Shown: positions 60,632 through 64,000 of the stretch, one piece after another
Layout: every line of letters begins with the position of its first letter
How positions within the stretch are numbered: position 1 is the stretch's first letter
Source of the DNA: Vallitalea okinawensis
Lineage (GTDB): Bacteria; Bacillota; Clostridia; Lachnospirales; PQDH01
Length of the DNA: 64,000 nt
Assembly: GCF_002964605.1 (NCBI RefSeq)
Contig: NZ_PQDH01000005.1
Location: 248,001-312,000 of the forward strand
Direction: 5' to 3'
Position numbers and translations under genes: made by a program
Notes under the pieces: generated by a model
Databases searched by the model: none
What the model saw: the letters and a program-made list of their open reading frames with translations, nothing else
Told to the model about the DNA's origin: nothing

Positions 60632-61945
60632 TTATTTAAATTGTAAATCATCATAGAAATCATATTGATCTTCAACCGGTTTAAAATTGATTTCACTTAC
60701 TATTTCTTCCGCTTCTTTTTGTGCATCCATTAGAGCTACATCAAGTTCTTTCTCCTCTTGTAAGATTTCTTCAAATAATCGGTCGTATACCCGATGTAAT
60801 GTTTCTGGTATTGGACCAGGATACATAGATTGATTGATATAACTTCCTTGAACTTGAAACAGATGATTTTCAGCTATTTCAGAGGCATCTTTTAGAGAAC
60901 TTCTTGCTGGATAGGCACCTTTATGAACAGCGTATTCCGTAAGTAATTGCTCATTGTTAATAATAAACTTAATAAACTCATTGGCATTACTCTTATTGTC
61001 CTCTTTAATATATTTACTAATACCTAATGAAATCTCCATTGACTTGGATTCGACAACAGCCACCTGATCATCCATCTTCGGAATAGACATGATCCCTACA
61101 TCAATATTTGGATATTCTTCTTTTAGTCTTGCATAATCGGCCCCGTAACCGTAAGCCATAACAACATAACCGTCAGCTAACTGCTTCCAACCGGGCGTTA
61201 CATTTTTATAATCATTATTTAATTCTCCCATTATTTCAATACTTTTCATGGTTATATTAGTATTAATATTGGGTATGCCATCTGCTGTAAACATGGGCAT
61301 ACCTTGTTGATAATTAAGGGACCAAACTAAAGCCTCTTCCATGCCAGCATAAGTAAAACCGTTTCTAACCATTTTACCGTCTTGATCAAATAATTCAAAC
61401 TCGTTAGCCATGGCTATTAATTCTTCCCATGTTTTTGGATAGTTCGTACCATCGAACCCCTTTTGCTCCCAAGCGCTCTCATCATACATAATGATCCCTG
61501 TATAATAACCCATAGGAACATAGTATATTTCATCGTCAATAAAATGGCTCTCAATGTGGCTATAATTGTTTTCAACTTCATTCTTCTTAATAATGGAATC
61601 ATCATAGGGTTCTGAATACTCAATGGTGTTTTGTAAATATAAAGTGTTCTGATAAAACAAATCTGGTCCATTACCTGATTTCATTGCTAAAGGCAACTTA
61701 GACCAATATTCCTCCCAAGTATGCTCCTGAATTATAATCGTAATATTAGGATTTTCAGTTTGGTATGCACTGACCCATCCTTCCATCAATTCTACATCCA
61801 CTGGCGTCCATAATTCTAGTGTATTAGGTGTCTTATCACCGTTTTCTTCCTTCTTCTCTGATTGGTTATTTCCACCATCTGTATTTGTACATGCTATCAT
61901 GAATAAAAACAAAAAGATTATTAAACCGCTAAGGCATTTCTTCAT
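60632..61945 (-). CDS. ABC-type sugar-binding lipoprotein (family 1)
   Basis: A 437-aa extracellular binding protein, signal MKKCLSGLIIFLFLF, lipobox MIAC. The block LELWTPVDVELMEGWVSAYQTENPNITI and GPDLFYQN are typical of family-1 carbohydrate-binding proteins, and the C-terminal tail NFKPVEDQYDFYDDL is acidic. No permease or ATPase genes are adjacent, so its transporter must be encoded elsewhere, or it works with a shared one. It is divergent from the GH4 gene, which could use the imported sugar. Confidence 0.88.
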   Translation of the reverse strand: MKKCLSGLIIFLFLFMIACTNTDGGNNQSEKKEENGDKTPNTLELWTPVDVELMEGWVSAYQTENPNITIIIQEHTWEEYWSKLPLAMKSGNGPDLFYQNTLYLQNTIEYSEPYDDSIIKKNEVENNYSHIESHFIDDEIYYVPMGYYTGIIMYDESAWEQKGFDGTNYPKTWEELIAMANEFELFDQDGKMVRNGFTYAGMEEALVWSLNYQQGMPMFTADGIPNINTNITMKSIEIMGELNNDYKNVTPGWKQLADGYVVMAYGYGADYARLKEEYPNIDVGIMSIPKMDDQVAVVESKSMEISLGISKYIKEDNKSNANEFIKFIINNEQLLTEYAVHKGAYPARSSLKDASEIAENHLFQVQGSYINQSMYPGPIPETLHRVYDRLFEEILQEEKELDVALMDAQKEAEEIVSEINFKPVEDQYDFYDDLQFK

Positions 61946-62223
61946 ATATAATCCTCCTGAATGCTATTAAATCTTTAAACTCAAGTACTTTTCTGATTGC
62001 ATCATTATTATAAGTATGTACCAAAGCTAAGTTTTTTATTTAATTTAGAACAATCATCAGCAACTATAAAGAACAGTGAATCATCTATTTCACTTCAAAA
62101 CGGTACTTACCACCTCAAGACACAACATAAAGACATAAACATCCATCATAAAAACATGTTTTTTTTAATGAATTAGATTATAATAGAGTTAACATAAACA
62201 TTATTAATGAGGAGGGTTTAATT

Positions 62224-63537
62224 ATGTCTAAAATCACTTTTTTGGGAGCAGGAAGTACTGTATTTGCAAAAAACGTTCTTGGTGACTGTATGCTTACAGA
62301 ATCCCTTAGAGATTCCCATATCGCACTTTATGATATCGATGAAAAGCGACTTAAAGAATCTGAACTTATGTTAAAAAATATCAATGATAATTGTAATGAA
62401 AGTAAAGCAACAATAGTAGCCTATACTGATCGTAAAGCAGCTCTAAAAGATGCAACATATGTTGTTAATGCCATTCAAGTGGGTGGATATGATCCTTGTA
62501 CAATTACTGATTTTGAAATTCCTAAGAAGTATGGATTACGTCAAACCATTGCTGATACACTTGGAATAGGTGGAATATTCAGAGCTTTGAGAACAATCCC
62601 TATTATGATGGATTTTGCTAGGGATATGGAAGAAGTTTGTCCAGATGCTTGGTTTTTAAATTATACTAATCCTATGTCTATGCTAACATTAGCTATGCAA
62701 AAAGCTACAAAGGTAAAAACTATTGGTTTATGTCACAGTGTTCAGGTTTGTGCTGATCATTTAATAAGGGGTTTAAATGAGGCAGGTTATGATTTACCAA
62801 CAGAAGATCTTCAGTGGAAAATCGCTGGTATCAATCATATGGCATGGCTATTAGAACTTACTCATAAAGGTGAAGATCTTTATCCACAAGTTCGCCAGAT
62901 TGCAAAAGAAATCGATATTAAACATAAAGACATGGTTCGTTTCGAGATTATGAAACACTTTGGTTATTATGTAACGGAATCCAGTGAACATAATGCAGAG
63001 TATATGCCTTACTTTATCAAAGATAAATATCCAGAAATCATAGATAAACTCAACATTCCATTAGATGAATACCCAAGAAGATGTGTGGAGCAAATTGAAA
63101 AGTGGGAAACTATGAGAGATGAACTGGTGAATGATTCATCACTTACACATGAGCGTACCCATGAATATGCTTCTTATATCATGGAAGCTATGGAAACAGG
63201 TCAACCATATACTATTGGTGGTAATGTACTCAACACTGGTCTTATTACTAACTTACCAGAAGAATGCTGCGTAGAAGTACCTTGCGTAGTAGATCGTAGT
63301 GGTATCACACCTTGTTATGTTGGTGCTCTTCCTGAACAACTTGCTGCTTTAAACAGAACCAATATAAACGTACAGCTTCTAACTGTCGAAGCTGCATTAA
63401 CTGGTAAGAAAGAACATATCTATCATGCAGCTATGTTAGATCCTCATACCTCATCTGAGCTCTCTATCGATGATATTATTGCACTTTGTGATGAACTAAT
63501 TGAAGCTCATGGTGATTGGTTACCAGAATTTAAGTAA
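62224..63537 (+). CDS. GH4-family alpha-galactosidase/alpha-glucosidase
   Basis: A 437-aa enzyme of glycoside hydrolase family 4, which uses NAD+ and a divalent metal by a redox-elimination route. The NAD loop is FLGAGSTVF. LNYTNPMSM and the metal-ligand block GLCHSVQ, then GINHMAWLLEL, match the MelA/AglA branch. There is no signal peptide, so it acts inside the cell. A TATAAT at 62179-62184 may be its -10. Galactosidase versus glucosidase or galacturonidase cannot be told by eye. Confidence 0.88.
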   Translation: MSKITFLGAGSTVFAKNVLGDCMLTESLRDSHIALYDIDEKRLKESELMLKNINDNCNESKATIVAYTDRKAALKDATYVVNAIQVGGYDPCTITDFEIPKKYGLRQTIADTLGIGGIFRALRTIPIMMDFARDMEEVCPDAWFLNYTNPMSMLTLAMQKATKVKTIGLCHSVQVCADHLIRGLNEAGYDLPTEDLQWKIAGINHMAWLLELTHKGEDLYPQVRQIAKEIDIKHKDMVRFEIMKHFGYYVTESSEHNAEYMPYFIKDKYPEIIDKLNIPLDEYPRRCVEQIEKWETMRDELVNDSSLTHERTHEYASYIMEAMETGQPYTIGGNVLNTGLITNLPEECCVEVPCVVDRSGITPCYVGALPEQLAALNRTNINVQLLTVEAALTGKKEHIYHAAMLDPHTSSELSIDDIIALCDELIEAHGDWLPEFK

Positions 63538-63556
63538 GTAATACTCTTGAGAGTAC

Positions 63557-63634
63557 AAAAGTGGCTAACGCCACATTTAAACCGGATATAGGAAGTATGG
63601 TTCCTTGCGAGCAAAAAGCAGTACTTTCCTATAC
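63557..63634. repeat. Structured intergenic element B
   Basis: GTGGC-TAAC-GCCAC (63561-63574) followed by a second stem TATAGGAAGTA / TACTTTCCTATA (63587-63597 and 63622-63633, one bulged base). It matches the opening of element A almost throughout and lies in the gap after the GH4 gene. Confidence 0.6.
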
Positions 63635-63642
63635 CAAAATAA

Positions 63643-63716
63643 AAGCGTATGACTTCCTCATGAAGCCAAGAAATCCGTGCTAATGGATGAATACTCCATG
63701 ATCAAATCATACGCTT
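63643..63716 (-). terminator. Branched terminator after the aminotransferase gene
   Basis: AAGCGTATGA (63643-63652) pairs perfectly with TCATACGCTT (63707-63716). The loop holds two smaller stems (CTTC/GAAG and ATGGA/TCCAT). T-rich on the minus strand. Confidence 0.7.
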
Positions 63717-63735
63717 ATGTTTTTGTTAAATTATC

Positions 63736-64000
63736 TTATGCTGTTTGACCCATATTTCCAGGTTCTACATCATTTAATAAATTGGATCGATCAACATTCT
63801 TAAACACATTTTCAAATCTTTTAAGGGCTTCATCAACAATCTCATCTGTTGTAGCCATAGATGTGTAAAGACGACTTCCAGCTAATGTAACTAACCCTTC
63901 TGCCATATAGGCTGCACCCATCTCTTCCATCATGAATTTCCGTGCTTTAATCTCTCCCAAACATTTCTTAATACTTGTATATTTAAGTTTAATAAACATA
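63736..64000 (-). CDS. Class-III aminotransferase, C-terminal end only
   Basis: The last 87 residues of a gene entering from the right edge. AEGLVTLAGSRLYTSMATTDEIVDEALKRFENVF is the usual C-terminal helix region of aspartate-aminotransferase-like class III (glutamate-1-semialdehyde aminomutase relatives). The PLP Lys is outside the window, so the exact enzyme is not known. The apparent ATG at the edge is probably internal. Confidence 0.65.
   Translation of the reverse strand, partial: MFIKLKYTSIKKCLGEIKARKFMMEEMGAAYMAEGLVTLAGSRLYTSMATTDEIVDEALKRFENVFKNVDRSNLLNDVEPGNMGQTA

Noticed and set aside
1-64000. CRISPR arrays, insertion sequences, prophage or toxin-antitoxin genes
   Set aside because: No spaced direct repeats, transposase or phage genes, and no recognisable toxin-antitoxin pair were found.

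Overview
The window looks like chromosome of a low-GC, spore-forming member of the Clostridia. It carries spoIID with a SpoIIQ-type partner, DUF4489 and collagen-like spore-surface proteins, T-box and SAM-I leaders, a moxR/DUF58/transglutaminase operon, an SDR-type mannonate oxidoreductase and an ssrA tag ending ALAA. No phage, insertion sequence, CRISPR array or tRNA gene is visible. Species is not assigned.

Left third (1-27.5 kb, mostly minus strand): a truncated cell-wall hydrolase; spoIID-spoIIQ; an NHEJ operon (ku, separate ligase, separate LigD-type polymerase, and a 40-residue ORF); a TauE/SafE exporter whose promoter is bracketed by two near-identical repeats; a voltage-gated K+ channel; an MFS exporter behind a leader-peptide/terminator attenuator; proS behind a proline T-box; a tandem-GGDEF protein; an autoregulated TetR/hydrolase operon; a PrsA-like foldase lipoprotein; AraC, GNAT and CD3324-like genes; a MarR/MATE divergent pair; the moxR-DUF58-transglutaminase operon; and an ECF sigma operon.

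Middle (27.5-44.8 kb): ssrA (tmRNA), smpB, rnr and secG in the conserved relative order, but interrupted by an S41 protease, a two-component system and a phosphoesterase. Then comes a YhbD-like regulator with three bactofilins and two short ORFs, under a promoter with three copies of a TAACAATGTT-type site. It is followed by hpt, a spore-surface group (two DUF4489 proteins, a small kinase and a collagen-like protein), and metY behind a SAM-I riboswitch.

Right third (44.8-64 kb): a possible GH66-like protein, a DUF4349 lipoprotein, acidic probable spore proteins with sigma-K-like promoters, and a glucuronate pathway (uxaC, uxuA, uxuB, LacI regulator with two operators). Next to it is a chemoreceptor fused to a sugar-binding domain that topology places in the cytoplasm. 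The end holds glycosyltransferase and rfbB genes, an orphan solute-binding lipoprotein, a GH4 glycosidase and the end of a class-III aminotransferase. Hairpin-headed intergenic sequences of similar design recur between genes in the right half.
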